DNA of 64,000 bases, from positions 5,146,001 to 5,210,000 of the forward strand of contig NZ_AP022588.1 in the NCBI RefSeq assembly GCF_010731735.1, written 5' to 3'. The stretch is from Mycolicibacterium sediminis. Its GTDB lineage: Bacteria > Actinomycetota > Actinomycetes > Mycobacteriales > Mycobacteriaceae. The notes beneath the pieces were generated by a model that made no database searches, was not told the DNA's origin, and saw only the letters and a list, made by a program, of their open reading frames with translations. A program made the position numbers and the translations under genes. This document shows, piece by piece, positions 1-9,169 of this stretch (the first letter of the stretch is position 1; the number at the start of each line of letters is the position of its first letter).

Positions 1-1171
1 CGGCCGCGGCGAGCGTCACGACCCCGCGCATGCCGGTCCACGACACCACCACGTTCTCCTGCCAGGACAGCGACCGCCGGTCGACCCGCGCGCGCCATCT
101 GCCGGGGACGCGTTCGCGGCGACGGGTGGCCGCCGATCTGCGGCCGTCGCCGTCGGGCACCGGCACGCTCAGCCGCTGCTCGACGTGCCGGAACAGCTTG
201 TTGCGGCCGAAGATGGCGAACACCGACAGTGGGCGAATGACCAGCACGATCAGCAGCACGATCGCCGACGCGACGGCCACCTCGCCGAGTGAGTCGTTGG
301 CCTCTCGCAGGTCCTCGAGGACGAACCGCAGGTGCAGACCGATGTAGGCGAACACGAATGCCTCGAGCAGGACGTCGACCGAGTTCCAGACGTAGCGTTC
401 CTGCAACCGGGTCTGATAGCCCGCGCCCAGGGTGCCGTTGCCGACGACGAAGCCGGCGACCACGACGGCCAGCACGCCGGAGGCGTGGAGTTCCTCCGCG
501 GCGATGAACGCCCCGAAGGGCACCACCAGCCCCTGCACCGTCTCGAGGCCCGGGTTCGCGAGGCGCCGTCTGATCCACAGCGTGACGTACCCGAGCACCG
601 CACCGACGATGGGGCCGACGACGGCGCTGTACCCGAACAGCAGGAACGGGTTCTCGATGAACGTGTGGCCGCCGGCCACCTGTGCCACCGCGATCGAGAA
701 CAAGGTGAGCGCGGCCGCGTCGTTGATCAGACTCTCACCGGTGAGGATCGCCATGACCCGCTTGGGCAGCCCGAGCTTGCGGCCCACCGCCACGGCCGTC
801 ACGGCGTCCGGCGGGGCCACGATCGCGCCGAGCACCAGGGCGGTCGCGAAGGACAGCGGCACGACCACCAACCACGACGACACGGCTGCCACCACGAAGG
901 CGCTGATGACGACGAGACCGACGCCGAGCCCGAGGATCGGCCGGATGTTGCGCAGGAACGTCGGGAACGAGAAGTTCAGCGCCGCCGAGTACAGCAGCGG
1001 CGGGAGCACGACCGTCAGCAGGATGTGCGAGTCGAGTTCGGGTGCTTCGAAGCCCGGCAGGAACGACACCGCGATGCCGATCACCACGATGATCAGTGCG
1101 GGTTCCAGCCCGCGCCGGTGGGCGATGGCAGTGACCGCTATGGCGCCGACGACGACCAGGATGAGTTCCAC
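1..1171 (-). CDS. Na+/H+ antiporter, CPA1 family (3' end cut by the window edge)
   Basis: Monovalent cation/proton antiporter of the inner membrane. The reading frame opens with GTG at 1169-1171 and runs off the left edge, giving about 390 residues. The protein is a series of hydrophobic helices. It carries the family motifs APPDAVTAVAVG and LTGESLINDAAALTLF in the ion-translocation helices, and near the edge SWTGMRGVVTLAAA, the conserved Gly-Met-Arg-Gly segment of late CPA1 helices. A cytoplasmic tail would follow beyond the window. The start is chosen because the preceding in-frame sequence is not hydrophobic and GTG-GAA-CTC opens directly into the first helix. An alternative would be a K+/H+ exchanger; the family is clear, the ion is not. 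Confidence 0.85.
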   Translation of the reverse strand, partial: MELILVVVGAIAVTAIAHRRGLEPALIIVVIGIAVSFLPGFEAPELDSHILLTVVLPPLLYSAALNFSFPTFLRNIRPILGLGVGLVVISAFVVAAVSSWLVVVPLSFATALVLGAIVAPPDAVTAVAVGRKLGLPKRVMAILTGESLINDAAALTLFSIAVAQVAGGHTFIENPFLLFGYSAVVGPIVGAVLGYVTLWIRRRLANPGLETVQGLVVPFGAFIAAEELHASGVLAVVVAGFVVGNGTLGAGYQTRLQERYVWNSVDVLLEAFVFAYIGLHLRFVLEDLREANDSLGEVAVASAIVLLIVLVIRPLSVFAIFGRNKLFRHVEQRLSVPVPDGDGRRSAATRRRERVPGRWRARVDRRSLSWQENVVVSWTGMRGVVTLAAA

Positions 1172-1386
1172 GGACCGATTCTCTCGTCAATCCGGCCGCA
1201 CCGCTCGTGTCGGGCGGAGAATTAGTTTTTGATGTCCGTACCTCTCGACAACAAGCTGGACGGTGAAGGGACCACAAGGACTCGCACCACGACACGCCCG
1301 AGCGGTCCGGGACTGGGTCCGACCGGGCGAATAACCTGAGTCAAAGCACGGCAAGGTGCGCGAGACTCTAAGAATGGAAGCTGTAG

Positions 1387-3126
1387 TTGATTTCACGTGT
1401 TGAGATGCGTAATTATAAGGGATTTGAACAGTTTTCCCTGAAACTTGCGTCGAAGACGTCAATTCTGGTAGGTCCCAACAATGCCGGCAAGAGCACTGCC
1501 ATCGGTGCGCTACGGCTAGCCGCTCAACTAATCAACTATGCGAAACTCCGGAAAACAGAGTTTGTAGCTGAAGATAAAATTCGCCGCCGCAGTATTCACG
1601 CTTACAGGCTTTCTTCGGCAGCCCCCGGATTTATCGATGAAAACGTTGCCTACGAGTTTCGCGACGTCGAGGCGCGAATAGAGATACATTTCAAGAACAA
1701 ATCCGCTATATATGTCTCCTGGCCACTGGAAGACGGTGCGTATTTCTACCTCGAGCACATTCCAGGCGCCCAGCCTCCTAACATCAAAGTCGTCCGCAGG
1801 GACTATCCGTCCGTTGGCGTGATTCAGACGCTTACTCCCGTGGAGCACCGAGAGCAGATCCTGTCCACGGAGTACGTGCGGAAGCGGCAAGGATCAAGAC
1901 TTGCCAGTCGTCATTTCCGGAACCAACTTTATGCCGTTCAGGAAAATGACCCCACGGCGTATATGGAATTTCAGAGATTTGCGCTTACTCACACACCAGA
2001 GATAGCCACGCTGGATTTATTTCGATCCACGCTCGCACCAGAACTAGATCTTTTTTATACGGAACCCAAGTCCCGCGTTGAGAAAGAATTATTCTGGGCC
2101 GGTGACGGACTTCAAATATGGTTGCAGTTGCTCTACCACATCTGGAGACATCAAGACGTGTCCTCCATAATCATCGATGAACCCGATGTCTACTTGCACC
2201 CCGATCTCCAACGCCGGCTGGTGCAAATTTTGGATGAGTCTCAGTTACAAGTGATTCTTGCTACTCACGGACCCGAGGTCTTAGCAGAATCAAACCGCGA
2301 ATCAGTGATTGTTCTAGATCGAGCGCGGCGTTCGTCCAAGCGGATCACTAACGACGCAGAACTTTCAACTCTGAATAATGCGCTCGGTTCAGGTTTCAAT
2401 CTGAGACTGGCAAAGGCCCTCCGCTCAAGAGCCGCTCTTTTCGTCGAAGGGCAAGACATGAAATTGCTATCCAACATAGCTAAAACGGTGGGCGCGGATA
2501 GATTCTATCGCGAAGACGGATTGACCGTAGTGCCTATGGGGGGATCGTCTAAGCGAAAACTCGCAGAATCATTCGGATTTCTGAACTCCACTCTGCTCGA
2601 TTCATCGGTGCGCGTGGCAGTCCTTCTAGATCGAGACTTCATGAGTGACGAAGAAGTTGCTGAGATTGTTGCTGATTTCAAAACTAACGACGTCTACGCG
2701 CATATTTGGTCCGCTAGCGAGATCGAAAACTACCTCCTATCCTCTAGCGCGCTCGCGCGCGCCACCTCGTTGGAGGACTCCGTTGTCCATCGACTCCTCG
2801 ATCAGGCGCTCGAACTGCTCAAAGAGGAGATTTATGGCCAGCTGCTGGCAAAACAGCTTCAAGCATCTCGTTCGACCGGCGAACATGCTTCAAGCACCGC
2901 AACCCGAACCCGGAGGCAATTCGAATCTGACTGGAGCGGAGATATTGAGTACAAACTCCGAGTCGCCCCCGGTAAAGACGTGTTGTCCACCTTGAATAAG
3001 CTCCTGCAGGACAGCGGCGGAAAATCCGTTAGCGCTCGCAAATTGTCTTCGCTGCTAAGGGTGCATGAAATTCCCGCTGAAATGAGAGAGACAATCATAC
3101 GAGTCGAGTCCATGTTGAGCGAATAG
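1387..3126 (+). CDS. OLD-family ATPase with TOPRIM nuclease-like domain, probably horizontally acquired
   Basis: A 579-residue protein starting at TTG, with GGAAG at 1376-1380 as a well-placed ribosome binding site. The N-terminal ABC-type ATPase has Walker A GPNNAGKST (residues 29-37), a signature-like AGDGLQIWLQL (238-248), Walker B IIIDEP (D264, E265) and an H-loop LATHGPE (H294). The C-terminal half has a TOPRIM-like core: LFVEGQD (E354), LLDRD (D415, D417) and EIENYLL (about 445-451). This is the architecture of overcoming-lysogenization-defect (OLD) ATPase-nucleases, many of which act in phage defence. Base use is unlike its neighbours: the line at 1441-1500 counts 32/60 G+C and TTA leucine codons occur. 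No partner helicase or reverse transcriptase lies beside it. The defence role is inferred. Confidence 0.85.
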   Translation: MISRVEMRNYKGFEQFSLKLASKTSILVGPNNAGKSTAIGALRLAAQLINYAKLRKTEFVAEDKIRRRSIHAYRLSSAAPGFIDENVAYEFRDVEARIEIHFKNKSAIYVSWPLEDGAYFYLEHIPGAQPPNIKVVRRDYPSVGVIQTLTPVEHREQILSTEYVRKRQGSRLASRHFRNQLYAVQENDPTAYMEFQRFALTHTPEIATLDLFRSTLAPELDLFYTEPKSRVEKELFWAGDGLQIWLQLLYHIWRHQDVSSIIIDEPDVYLHPDLQRRLVQILDESQLQVILATHGPEVLAESNRESVIVLDRARRSSKRITNDAELSTLNNALGSGFNLRLAKALRSRAALFVEGQDMKLLSNIAKTVGADRFYREDGLTVVPMGGSSKRKLAESFGFLNSTLLDSSVRVAVLLDRDFMSDEEVAEIVADFKTNDVYAHIWSASEIENYLLSSSALARATSLEDSVVHRLLDQALELLKEEIYGQLLAKQLQASRSTGEHASSTATRTRRQFESDWSGDIEYKLRVAPGKDVLSTLNKLLQDSGGKSVSARKLSSLLRVHEIPAEMRETIIRVESMLSE

Positions 3127-3143
3127 CATGATACTAGAAGAGG

Positions 3144-3938
3144 TCAGGTCTGGCAGGTGGGGCACCAGAAGAGGTTGCGGCCCTCCATGACCTCGGTGCG
3201 GATGGTGTCGCCGCAAATCCGGCACGCATCGCCGGCCCGGCGGTAGACGTAGGACCGCTGACGCCCGGCCCTGCTGGGTGCGGGGCCCTTGTCGTCGGCC
3301 TTCCGGATGGTGATGATCTTGCCGCGGCTCACGCCCACCTTCATCAGTGCGACCAGATCGGTCCACGCCTCGGAGAACTCGGCTTCGTCGACGTGCGTGC
3401 CTGGGCGATGGGGATCGATGAGGTGGCGGTACAGCAGCTCGTTGCGGTAGACGTTTCCGATCCCGGCGATCACCGACTGGTCCATCAGCAACGAGCCGAT
3501 CGGCCTGCGGGACTTCGTGATCCGTGACCACGCCTTGCCGACGTCGGGACTGCGGCGCAGCGGATCGGGACCGAGGCGCGCGATGATCTCGTCGACCTCG
3601 GCGCGGTGCAGTACCTCGCACGCCGTCGGGCCGCGCAGGTCGGTGCCGTACTCGGCGCCCTCCATCCGCATCCGGACCTGTCCGACCGGCGCGGGCATGG
3701 GGATGCGGCGTTCGGTGAACTTCCCGTAGAGCCCGAGGTGGACGTGGACGATGAGGCCGCCCTCGTAGTCGTGGAACAGGTGCTTGCCCCACGCACTCGC
3801 GCGGCGCATGACGCGTCCGCTGACCGATGCGGCCCCCTCGACGAACCTGCCCTGCGGACTGGTCACCTCGACCGGTGCACCCGCATACCTCTTCTGGTGC
3901 AGCCGCGCGAGGCGGTGCAGCGTATGGCCCTCGGGCAC
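3144..3938 (-). CDS. nei1: Endonuclease VIII-type DNA glycosylase (Nei1, Rv2464c-like)
   Basis: Bifunctional DNA glycosylase/AP lyase that excises oxidised bases, acting on the chromosome in base-excision repair. 264 residues from a GTG start. The mature N-terminus Pro2-Glu3 (MPEGHTLHRL) supplies the catalytic amine and acid of the Fpg/Nei family. A helix-two-turn-helix segment holds GIGNVYRNELLY, and the C-terminal zinc finger has Cys239, Cys242, Cys259 and Cys262 (CRIC...CPTC). It lies 3 bp downstream of rpiB on the same strand, so the two are surely co-transcribed, as in M. tuberculosis. Only 17 bp separate its stop from the foreign ATPase gene at 1387-3126. Confidence 0.93.
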   Translation of the reverse strand: MPEGHTLHRLARLHQKRYAGAPVEVTSPQGRFVEGAASVSGRVMRRASAWGKHLFHDYEGGLIVHVHLGLYGKFTERRIPMPAPVGQVRMRMEGAEYGTDLRGPTACEVLHRAEVDEIIARLGPDPLRRSPDVGKAWSRITKSRRPIGSLLMDQSVIAGIGNVYRNELLYRHLIDPHRPGTHVDEAEFSEAWTDLVALMKVGVSRGKIITIRKADDKGPAPSRAGRQRSYVYRRAGDACRICGDTIRTEVMEGRNLFWCPTCQT

Positions 3939-3941
3939 GGG

Positions 3942-4421
3942 TCAGGCCGGGGTGCCGGGAACCGGCGGCGCGACGTGCGTCTTCTCGTAGTCGGCCAGGA
4001 TGTCGATGCGCCGCTGGTGGCGGGGCTCCTCCGACCACGAGGCCGACAGGAACGCGTCGACGATCGCGAGTGCGTCCGCCGTGGAGTGCATGCGACCGCC
4101 GATGCCGATCACCTGGGCGTTGTTGTGCTGGCGCGCGAGTTGTGCCGTCTCGACACTCCACCCGAGCGCGCAGCGGACACCGGGCACCTTGTTGGCCGCG
4201 ATCTGCTCACCGTTGCCAGAGCCGCCGACGACGATGCCGAGGCTGCCGGGGTCCGCGACCGTCCTCGTGGCGGCGGCGATGCAGAACGCCGGGTAGTCGT
4301 CCTGGGCGTCGTAGGCGAAGGCGCCGCAGTCGACGGGGTCGTGGCCGCCGGCCCTGAGGTGCTCGACGATTGCCTGCTTGAGTTCGAATCCGGCGTGGTC
4401 GGCACCGAGGTAGACGCGCAT
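3942..4421 (-). CDS. rpiB: Ribose-5-phosphate isomerase B
   Basis: Interconverts ribose 5-phosphate and ribulose 5-phosphate in the cytoplasmic pentose phosphate pathway. 159 residues starting at ATG 4419-4421 (MRVYLGADHAGFELK); a longer upstream reading frame has no family similarity. The phosphate/substrate loop reads GGSGNGEQIAANK. Glu72 in it replaces the cysteine base of the E. coli-type enzyme, as in the mycobacterial subgroup. The C-terminal helix HQRRIDILADYEK is typical. The gene is followed after 3 bp by nei1 on the same strand. Confidence 0.95.
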   Translation of the reverse strand: MRVYLGADHAGFELKQAIVEHLRAGGHDPVDCGAFAYDAQDDYPAFCIAAATRTVADPGSLGIVVGGSGNGEQIAANKVPGVRCALGWSVETAQLARQHNNAQVIGIGGRMHSTADALAIVDAFLSASWSEEPRHQRRIDILADYEKTHVAPPVPGTPA

Positions 4422-4491
4422 GGCCGTCACGATACTTGGCCGCTGACCGGTGCCTGCGGCACGGCGGGCGCGTACCGCACGCCTGCCGCCA

Positions 4492-6180
4492 TCACGGTCC
4501 GATGATGACGATCCGGTCGTCGACCGCCGCCATTGCGCTCTCGAAGATGGCCCGGTCCTCGGGCGCTGCGATGAAGTCGATCTGGATGAGGTAGTAGCCC
4601 TGCCGCCACTTGCACAGCACGATCTTCTGGCCCAGGATCTGGCGCACTCCGGGGTCCCGGTCCCACGTGCCGGAGAGCGAGAACTCGGGATGGCCGGACA
4701 GGTATCCCGTGCGGCCGGGGTTGTCGGGCACGAAACCCGGCCGGTTGTTGAGGTCGCCCGAGGCACGCAGGAACAGACTCTGCGGGTCCACGTTGCCGAT
4801 CAACTTCAGGACGGTCGACACGACGAACGGCGGGTACGGCCCGGCGAAGGGCGCGTCGAGGTTGTACACCAGCATCTCGTAGGCGAAGTTCGGAGTGTCG
4901 AGGCCGCCGTCGTGCCACCTCTTGTCTTCCGGTATCGGCAGTGTCACCGTCGGGGCGTTGCCGTCGCCGCGGTGCTGGAACTCCGTCGTGATCTTCCGCG
5001 AGTCGAGATAGTTGGCGATGGTCTGGTACTTGCCCGGAGTGCCCACCAGGATGGGCGGGGACAGCGTGGGCGGCGCATCGGCGGTGCTCGACGTGGTGCG
5101 CGAGGTCGACGACCGGGCCGTGGTCGACGCGGCGGTCGACGCATCCTCACCGGAGTTCAGTGCGACGACGCTGCCGGCGGCCACCAGCGCCACCACCACG
5201 ACGCCCGCGGCGATCGCCGGCCACTTCCTGGTCCGGCGCGGCGCGGGAGCGAATACCAGCTGGCCGCTCACCGATCCCACGGGTGGGACCGCCTGTACCG
5301 GCGGAGGCGCGCCCGGAGGACGACCCGACCCCATGCCGAGGATCGCGGCGGCGCGCTCGGCGAAGGCCTGCGCGAACTGCCCGCTGGTCGCGAACCTGTC
5401 GTCGGGGTTCTTGGCCATCGCCTTCATCAGCACGTCGTCGAGCGGGGCGAGGTCCGGCCGCACCATCCCCACCCGCGGCGGCGGCGCCTGCAGGTGGGCG
5501 CTGATGACGGCCACCGGATTCGACTCCCGGAACGGCGACGTGCCCGTCAACAACCGGAACGCGGTGGCGGCGAGGGAGTACTGGTCGGCGCGACCGTCGA
5601 TGAACCCGTTCATCAGTTGCTCGGGCGCCGAGAACGCCACCGTGCCCACGGTCGTATTGGCTGCGGTCAGTCCGCTGACGTGACCGATCATGCGAGCGAT
5701 ACCGAAGTCGCTCAACAGGATTCGGCGGATTCCGCCGCCCTCGCCGATGAGGATGTTCGCGGGCTTGACGTCTCGGTGCAGCAGCCCGCGGCCATGGGCG
5801 TAGTCCAGTGCGGACGCGACGGACTCCACGATGGAGGTGACGAATTCGAGTGGCACCCCGCGCGGAAACCGGTCACGCTGCAGCCGGGCCGCATCGGTTC
5901 CGTCGACGTAGTCCATCGAGATCCACAGTCGGCTCTGGAACTCGCCGCGGTCGTGCAGGCCGACGATGTGCGGGTGCCAGAGCGTCGCCGCCAGTTCCGC
6001 CTCGCGGTTGAAGCGTTCCCGGTACTCGTCGTTGACCTCGGGGTTCTCGCGCAGCACCTTGAGTGCGTCCAGACGAGGGAGGCGCGGATGTTCGACGAGG
6101 TAGACGTCACCCATCCCGCCGCGGCCCAAGAGGCGCCGCACGGTGTACCCGGCGAACGGTGCGCCGTTCTCCAGCGGCAT
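4492..6180 (-). CDS. Transmembrane Ser/Thr protein kinase with extracellular LpqN-like domain
   Basis: A Hanks-type receptor kinase of 562 residues. The cytoplasmic kinase domain (about 11-275) has the glycine loop GRGGMG (19-24), Lys41, catalytic HRDVKPAN (Asp137), SDFG (Asp158) and SAPEQ. It is an RD kinase, so activation by autophosphorylation is expected. A Pro-rich juxtamembrane stretch leads to one membrane helix (about 320-342) and a Ser/Thr-rich linker. The outer domain (about 372-562) has the pattern of the mycobacterial LpqN lipoprotein family (YLDSRKITTEF...HRGD...APTVTLPIP...FAYEMLVYN). No kinase occupies this place in M. tuberculosis, between rpiB and Rv2466c. Ligand and substrates are unknown; the LpqN assignment is by recalled pattern only. 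Confidence 0.88.
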   Translation of the reverse strand: MPLENGAPFAGYTVRRLLGRGGMGDVYLVEHPRLPRLDALKVLRENPEVNDEYRERFNREAELAATLWHPHIVGLHDRGEFQSRLWISMDYVDGTDAARLQRDRFPRGVPLEFVTSIVESVASALDYAHGRGLLHRDVKPANILIGEGGGIRRILLSDFGIARMIGHVSGLTAANTTVGTVAFSAPEQLMNGFIDGRADQYSLAATAFRLLTGTSPFRESNPVAVISAHLQAPPPRVGMVRPDLAPLDDVLMKAMAKNPDDRFATSGQFAQAFAERAAAILGMGSGRPPGAPPPVQAVPPVGSVSGQLVFAPAPRRTRKWPAIAAGVVVVALVAAGSVVALNSGEDASTAASTTARSSTSRTTSSTADAPPTLSPPILVGTPGKYQTIANYLDSRKITTEFQHRGDGNAPTVTLPIPEDKRWHDGGLDTPNFAYEMLVYNLDAPFAGPYPPFVVSTVLKLIGNVDPQSLFLRASGDLNNRPGFVPDNPGRTGYLSGHPEFSLSGTWDRDPGVRQILGQKIVLCKWRQGYYLIQIDFIAAPEDRAIFESAMAAVDDRIVIIGP

Positions 6181-6312
6181 GCGCGCATCCTACCGACGGG
6201 GCGGCGCGCCGCTCCCGTCGATGTCGATTCAAGGCGGGTGGGTGACCGGCCGGATCGGCCGCGTCAGCGTTTCGTCACGTCCTCGCGGCATCCGGGGCGA
6301 GCGCGGTGACGA

Positions 6313-7890
6313 ATGACACGCATGCCCACGACCGCGCGCCCGACGTTCACCCGTGCCGCCCTCACCGGACTGATCGCGGTGGTGGTGGCCCTCGGCGTCG
6401 GCCACCTGGTGTCGGGTCTGCTGCTGCTGCCCTCGTCGAGCCCGTTCCTCGCCGTCGGCAACGCCTTCATCGATCGGACGCCCGCGCCGGTCAAGGACTT
6501 CGCGATCCGCACCTTCGGCACCAACGACAAGCTGGCGCTGCTCGTCGGGATGACCGTGGCGCTGATCCTGATCGGGGTCGTCATCGGGCTGCTCGCACGG
6601 CGCAGCGTGATCCCCGGGCTGATCGCGGTGGCAGCACTCGGCATCGTCGGGATCCTCGCCGTCCGGGAGCAGTCGAGCGGCGCACTGGGACTGCTGTCAC
6701 CGGTCGCGGCGCTGGTCGCCGGCGTCGGGGTCTTCTGGGTGCTGCACCGGCTGGCACGCCCCCGCTCCGACGCTGGCGACGACGTCGACGGCGGTGGTGT
6801 CGGCCGGCGCGGCTTCGTGGTGGGCGCGCTCGCGGCCTCGGTGGGGGCGGCCGCCGCGGGAGCGGGCGGTCTCGTGCTGACGCGACGCATCGACGTCACG
6901 GCCTCTCGTCGCGCCGTCGGCGAACTGGTGCCGGAGACTCCCGCGCCACCCATCCCCGCGGGCGCCGCCTTCCCCGAGTCCGGCACACCGCCGTTCTTGA
7001 CGCCGATCGCCGACTTCTACCGGATCGACGTCAACCTCGCGGTGCCGCAGCTGCGTGCCGAGGACGCCACCCTGCGGATCACCGGACTGGTGAACGAACC
7101 CCTCGAGCTGACCTTCGACGACATCCGGTCCATGCCTCTGGTCGAGAAGACCATCACGATGACGTGCGTGTCGAACGAGGTCGGCGGCCCCTACGTCTCG
7201 ACCACGAACTTCATCGGCGTCCCCCTGCTGGCGCTCCTCGAGCGGGCGGGGATCGCCGATGGCGCACAGCAGCTCGTCGGGCACTCCGTCGACGGCTTCA
7301 CCATCGGCACTCCCCTGGACATGCTGCGGGCGGCGGGCGACGAGGCGATGCTCGCGATCGGCATGGACCGTCGGGCGCTGCCACCCGAGCACGGGTTCCC
7401 GATGCGCACCGTGGTGCCCGGCCTGTACGGCTACGTGTCGGCGACCAAGTGGCTGACCGAACTCGAACTGGCGACCTACGACGTCATTCCCTACTGGGTG
7501 GAACGCGGCTGGGACGGTCAGCCGCCCGGAGTGGTGCCCATCAAGATCTCGTCGCGCATCGACGCTCCGAAGTCGTTCCAGCAGGTGCCCGGCGGCGACG
7601 TCACGATCGCCGGCACCGCCTGGGCACAGGGCCGCGGGATCAGCCGGGTGGAGGTCCGGATCGACAAGGGCGACTGGCAGCCCGCCGAACTCGCCACCGA
7701 GGTCAATCCGTTCACGTGGCGGATGTTCCGGCTCACCACCTCGCTGCCGTCGGGGCAGCACACCGTGGCGTGCCGCGCCGTCGACGGCAGCGGGGTCATG
7801 CAGGTCGAGGAACGTCTCCGGCTGATCAACCCGGGTCCGGTGCCGGACGGGTCGACCGGCTGGCACTCGATCGTGTTCACGGTCGAGTGA
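6313..7890 (+). CDS. Membrane-anchored molybdopterin oxidoreductase, sulfite-oxidase type
   Basis: 525 residues from ATG. Residues 14-40, 74-96, 99-117 and 128-147 are hydrophobic helices. A GRRGFVVGALAASVGA stretch (about 164-180) resembles a twin-arginine-type anchor that leads to the catalytic domain outside the membrane. The Moco-binding domain follows (about 235-420); Cys285 in TMTCVSNEVGGPY is the expected molybdenum ligand, with GFPMRTVVPGLYGYVSATKWL after it. A Mo-co dimerisation-like beta domain closes the protein (ISSRIDAPKSF onward). The substrate cannot be read from sequence. It may resemble the Rv0218 type. It is divergent from the kinase gene, with 132 bp between them. Confidence 0.88.
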   Translation: MTRMPTTARPTFTRAALTGLIAVVVALGVGHLVSGLLLLPSSSPFLAVGNAFIDRTPAPVKDFAIRTFGTNDKLALLVGMTVALILIGVVIGLLARRSVIPGLIAVAALGIVGILAVREQSSGALGLLSPVAALVAGVGVFWVLHRLARPRSDAGDDVDGGGVGRRGFVVGALAASVGAAAAGAGGLVLTRRIDVTASRRAVGELVPETPAPPIPAGAAFPESGTPPFLTPIADFYRIDVNLAVPQLRAEDATLRITGLVNEPLELTFDDIRSMPLVEKTITMTCVSNEVGGPYVSTTNFIGVPLLALLERAGIADGAQQLVGHSVDGFTIGTPLDMLRAAGDEAMLAIGMDRRALPPEHGFPMRTVVPGLYGYVSATKWLTELELATYDVIPYWVERGWDGQPPGVVPIKISSRIDAPKSFQQVPGGDVTIAGTAWAQGRGISRVEVRIDKGDWQPAELATEVNPFTWRMFRLTTSLPSGQHTVACRAVDGSGVMQVEERLRLINPGPVPDGSTGWHSIVFTVE

Positions 7891-7897
7891 GGTCGGC

Positions 7898-8509
7898 TCA
7901 GTCGAATTCGGGCGATTCGGTGCGGGAGCGCTTCAGTTCCCAGAAGTGCGGATAGGCCGCGAAGATGACCGACGCGTCCCACAGCTTCCCCGCCTCTTCA
8001 CCGCGCGGGATCCGGGAGAGCACCGGACCGAAGAACGCGACGCCGTTCACGTGGATCGTCGGGGTGCCGACGTCGTCGCCGACCGCGTCCATGCCCGCGT
8101 GGTGGCTCGTGCGGAGCGCCTCGTCGTAGGCGTCCGACGTCGCGGCCTCGGCCAGATCGGCCGGTAGGCCGGCTCGATCGAGCGCCTTCACGATGACGTC
8201 GTCGAAGTCCTTGTTGCCCTCGTCGTGGATCAACGTGCCCATGGCGGTGTAGAGCGGCGCGAGGACCTCCTTGCCGTGGGCATGCTCGGCGGCGATCGCC
8301 ACGCGGACCGGGCCCCACGCCTTCTTCATCATCTCCTGGTACTCCTCGGGCAGGTCCCTGCCCTCGTTGAGCACCGCGAGGCTCATGACGTGCCACTGGA
8401 CCTCGATGTCGCGCACCTTCTCCACCTCGAGGATCCACCGCGACGTGATCCAGCACCACGGGCACAGCGGGTCGAACCAGAAGCCTGCGACGTCCTTCTT
8501 CTCGGCCAT
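7898..8509 (-). CDS. Mycothiol-dependent DsbA-like reductase (Rv2466c family)
   Basis: Thioredoxin-fold oxidoreductase that uses mycothiol in the cytoplasmic oxidative-stress response. 203 residues from ATG 8507-8509 (MAEKKDVAGFWFDPLCPWCW). The active site CPWC is Cys16-Cys19. A DsbA-type alpha-helical insertion follows, then the cis-Pro loop in DVGTPTIHVNGVAFFGPVLS. The longer frame upstream of this Met adds a basic, non-conserved extension and is rejected. It lies immediately upstream of the pepN block as in M. tuberculosis, but is convergent with the molybdoenzyme gene, leaving only 7 bp between the two stop codons. Confidence 0.92.
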   Translation of the reverse strand: MAEKKDVAGFWFDPLCPWCWITSRWILEVEKVRDIEVQWHVMSLAVLNEGRDLPEEYQEMMKKAWGPVRVAIAAEHAHGKEVLAPLYTAMGTLIHDEGNKDFDDVIVKALDRAGLPADLAEAATSDAYDEALRTSHHAGMDAVGDDVGTPTIHVNGVAFFGPVLSRIPRGEEAGKLWDASVIFAAYPHFWELKRSRTESPEFD

Positions 8510-8704
8510 GTGGACCAGATCCTCTCGACGACGTGCGCCCGCCACCGGCGGGCCTCCCGGGCACAACTGCCCGAACGGCTGGTGTGTTCCCAGCGGCCCG
8601 ACCTACAACACGTCGGCCGATCGGCGAACCGGGCTCGGACATGGGTGGCGAACCGGTACCGGAACGTGTCGCTTCCGTGACGGGAGGCAACCAGTGTTAC
8701 GCAC

Positions 8705-9145
8705 GTGAATACGATCTCCCTCCGCACGGCTGCCGCCGTCGCCGCCCTGGCAGCCGCGCCGGTCCTCGCTGCGCCCGCCCACGCCGACCCGATCGACCCG
8801 TCGTTCCTGACCGCACTGACCAGTTCCGGCGTCGGGTTCGGCGACCCCGCGCTGACCACCGAACTCGGGAAGTCGGTCTGCCCGATGCTCGTCGAGCCGG
8901 GCAAGAACTTCGCGAGCGTCGCCCAGACCATCCGCGGCGGCAACGACGGCGGCATCTCGCCGGCGATGGCGTCCTTCTTCACCGGCATCGCCATCTCGAT
9001 GTACTGCCCGCAGATGATCTCCTCGATCAGCGACGGGTCCGTACTGAACCAGGTGAGCGGGCTGCAGGGGATCGGTGCGTTGGCCGGACTCAACGGTTTG
9101 ACCGGACTGGGCGGTTTGACCGGCCTGATGTCGGGAGCGCGCTGA
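8705..9145 (+). CDS. Small secreted protein, DUF732-like
   Basis: 146 residues from GTG 8705. An N-terminal signal peptide (about 1-27) ends APAHA before DPIDPSFL, so export by Sec and cleavage are expected. The mature part has two cysteines (SVCPMLVEPG and SMYCPQM), probably a disulfide, in the spacing of the mycobacterial DUF732 secreted family. The C-terminus is a run of Gly-Leu repeats (GLNGLTGLGGLTGLMSG), which is unusual for this family and may be a flexible tail. Function is unknown. It is divergent from the reductase gene across 195 bp and ends 24 bp before pepN, so it could share a transcript with pepN. Confidence 0.75.
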   Translation: MNTISLRTAAAVAALAAAPVLAAPAHADPIDPSFLTALTSSGVGFGDPALTTELGKSVCPMLVEPGKNFASVAQTIRGGNDGGISPAMASFFTGIAISMYCPQMISSISDGSVLNQVSGLQGIGALAGLNGLTGLGGLTGLMSGAR

Positions 9146-9169
9146 CACGTCGACCACTAGGTTGGACGC

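Noticed and set aside
4450..6309. A 619-codon plus-strand open frame opposite the kinase gene
   Set aside because: Shadow of the kinase gene; composition dominated by Arg, Gly and Val, no motifs.
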